Below, piece by piece: positions 18,801 through 20,648 of a stretch of DNA of 20,648 nucleotides; within the stretch, counting starts at the first letter, position 1; the number at the start of each line of letters is the position of its first letter. The translations under genes were made by a program, and so were the position numbers. This DNA is from Pelargonium cotyledonis (taxonomy: Eukaryota > Streptophyta > Magnoliopsida > Geraniales > Geraniaceae): the NCBI GenBank assembly GCA_036897625.1, contig JAYMTA010001315.1, positions 1 through 20,648 on the forward strand. The letters are read 5' to 3'. The notes under the pieces are model-generated. The model was not told the origin of the DNA. It saw only the letters and a program-made list of their open reading frames with translations, and made no database searches.

Positions 18801-20648
18801 AGAGCCATGATATATCCTCCTATGAAGAAAGAGTCAAAATTGAGTGAAATGTTACCTAGCTTAGCTGAGACTGTGGACAAGGAACACAAGAGGCTTCTAG
18901 CTCGGAAATCAATTATTGAGAAACGCAAGGAAGAGCAAGAGCGTCAACTTCTGGAAATGGTATATCCTTCTGTGGCACCTTTTCTATATTGCTTGCAGTT
19001 TCATTGTTTGTTCTCAAATGATGAATAACATCTTTACATAATTTATGGTTGAAAGGAACGCGAAGAGGAATCAAAGAGGTTAAAGCTTCAGAAGATCACT
19101 GAAGAGGCAGAACAAAAAAGGCTTGCTTCTGAGGTTGAGCAAAGGAAGAACCAAAGGATTCTTCAGGAAATAGAGGAGCGAGAAAATGAAGAAGCGCAGG
19201 CTCTGCTGCAGGAGGCTGAAAAGCGCAGATCGAAGAAGGGAAAGAAGCCAATCCTTGAGGGAGTAAGTAAATTACTGTTTTACCTTCGTATATCTTTTGA
19301 GTAGGACCACCTTTGACATTGCTATGTTTTGATAGGAAAAGGTGACAAAGCAATCTTTAATGGAGTTAGCCCTTAGCGAGCAACTTAGGGAGAGGCAGGA
19401 AATGGAAAAGAAACTGCAAAAGCTGGCTAAAACTATGGATTACTTGGAAAGAGCAAAAAGGGAGGAGGCAGCCCCCTTGATCGAAGCTGCATATCAGCGA
19501 CGTGTGGTGGAAGAGAAGGTGCTTCACGAACGTGAACAAGAGGTAAGTTCTGCTTTGTGGGATATAATGTTCCTTTTGGGGTGTGAAATTGAACAGAGAA
19601 AAACATATAAATTATTTGGTAAATGACTAGCAAGTTGAATATAACCTTTTGTTCTGTTATAGTCAGTCTGACTCATACTCATAAGCCTGTTTCCCGAGTC
19701 TGAAATGATTACCCATTTTGATTATTTTTATTTAATTTCTGTAAGCCTGTATCCATTTATCTTACTCTTGCTTTACTCGTTCTGACTACAATTTTATATG
19801 CTTTGCAGAGGGAAACTGAGGTTAGCAGACTGCGCCATGATGGGGATCTCAAGGAGAAGAACAGGTTGTCGAGGATGTTGGACAATAAGGTCAGCTCTCT
19901 CTTTTGGTGAATGGGAGAGATAATCTTGAACTTGTTGGGTTGATATTTCGAGCTATAATTTATGGAATACTCTACCTATCTTAGAAGTCTTGATTGATGT
20001 TCAAGTTTGCACCTTTGGGCTATGTGACTTGATTTCTATCGCTCTCCATTGGTGTTAACTCTTGTAGTACATGTATTGTGATAACATTTCTACTTTGATA
20101 TCTGCCTCAGATGATATTCCAAGAGCGAGTTATAAGCCGTCGTCAGTCTGAGTTCGATAGGCGTAGAGCTGAGAGAGAGGAGCAAATTGGGAAAATCATT
20201 CAGGCTCGCAAACAAGAGAGGGAGGCTATGAGGAAGAAAATATATTATGTGAGGACAGAACAGGAAAGACTGAAAAGGCAGCAGGAAGAGGAAGAAGCTC
20301 GCAAACGTGAAGGTACCGAAAAATATGTCTGCATATTGTTCATGATTTGGATTATATGCCCATTTATCCAGTAACAATTTGTGCAAAATAATCAGTTTTA
20401 GTCAACATCTTTTACTTTCCTATTCAAATTGGCGTTTTGATGCAATGCAGAGGCTGAGAGGCGTAAGAAAGAAGAAGCTGAGCGAAAGGCCAAGTTAGAT
20501 GAAATTGCTGAAAAGCAGCGTCAAAGGGAAAGGGAATTAGAAGAGAAAGAGAGGCTTAGAAGAGAAGCTCTTCTTGGGAGATCAAGTGACGGGTTTTCCA
20601 AGCCCTCTGAACCTCTTCTTGGCTCACGGCCCGAACCTGATAGCGCTG
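15826..20648 (+). CDS. EIF3A: Eukaryotic translation initiation factor 3 subunit A (3' partial)
   Basis: Largest scaffold subunit of cytosolic eIF3. It organises the PCI/MPN core and helps recruit mRNA and initiation factors to the 40S subunit. Thirteen complete coding exons plus the start of a fourteenth give about 883 codons before the window ends; plant orthologues are near 960-990, so the variable C-terminus is missing. Landmarks in order are [89 protein letters not shown] and [20 protein letters not shown]. The PCI domain (about 315-500) includes the [20 protein letters not shown] stretch. A long charged, probably coiled-coil region starts near 550 ([39 protein letters not shown]). No frame break is seen. 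Confidence 0.95.
15826..20648 (+). other. EIF3A: Exon map of eIF3a
   Basis: Coding exons: 15826-15871, 16238-16719, 16833-17048, 17160-17528, 17613-17642, 17811-18038, 18150-18311, 18738-18959, 19056-19262, 19336-19542, 19809-19889, 20111-20312 and 20451 to the window end. Together with the non-coding first exon this makes at least 14 exons. Exon phases add up throughout and all introns are GT-AG. The exon at 17613-17642 is a 30-base microexon encoding [10 protein letters not shown], a conserved segment of the family, so it is real. The last intron is phase 1; the others after the first are phase 0. Confidence 0.87.
18578..18655. repeat. Perfect 3 x 26-bp tandem repeat in an eIF3a intron
   Basis: Three exact copies (18578-18603, 18604-18629, 18630-18655) of a 26-bp unit beginning CTGTCTGTTTGAAATGG and ending AATGTACTG. 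They lie in the intron 18312-18737, about 80 bases before the acceptor. Complete identity of the copies implies recent expansion and probable length variation. Confidence 0.95.

Noticed and set aside
1-20648. LTR retroelements, endogenous viral sequences, toxin or CRISPR loci
   Set aside because: Looked for polymerase or capsid-like frames, long terminal repeats and spaced repeat arrays on both strands; none is present.

Overview
This is a stretch of plant nuclear genome, almost certainly a dicot. The genes are intron-rich, with AT-rich introns bounded by GT and AG. Promoters carry the plant telo-box and site II motifs, and introns hold plant-type SINE and MITE-like repeats. Three protein-coding genes lie head to tail on the + strand. 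I see nothing bacterial or viral, no LTR element, and no CRISPR array, rRNA gene or functional tRNA gene.

Layout. Positions 1-944 are the promoter and 5' leader of the first gene. A TOPLESS-related transcriptional co-repressor closest to Arabidopsis TPR2 occupies 945-10011; 25 coding exons join in frame into 1135 codons. About 1 kb of spacer follows (10012-11057) and holds a SINE with a perfect 15-bp target-site duplication. The pre-mRNA splicing factor PRP38 runs from 11058 to 13586 (4 coding exons, 389 codons). Positions 13587-14850 are AT-rich spacer containing a degenerate inverted-repeat element. A compact site II plus telo-box promoter (about 14850-15000) then leads into the gene for translation initiation factor eIF3 subunit a. 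It has a 5' UTR intron and a coding region that starts at 15826 and runs off the right edge after about 883 codons.

The three products act at different steps of gene expression: transcriptional repression, spliceosome activation and translation initiation. They do not form a pathway. What they share is a telo-box near the start of each gene, and site II motifs upstream of PRP38 and eIF3a, as expected of housekeeping genes of the expression machinery.

The second layer of interest is in the introns and spacers. I find two SINE-type insertions in reverse orientation (one resembles the Au family), two clear short inverted-repeat elements, two weaker ones, a three-copy family of degenerate repeats inside TPR2 introns, a perfect 3 x 26-bp tandem array in an eIF3a intron, and a strong G-quadruplex candidate in PRP38 coding sequence. 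I do not see a previously undescribed biological system. The exon models are reading-frame-consistent hand predictions and have not been checked against transcripts.
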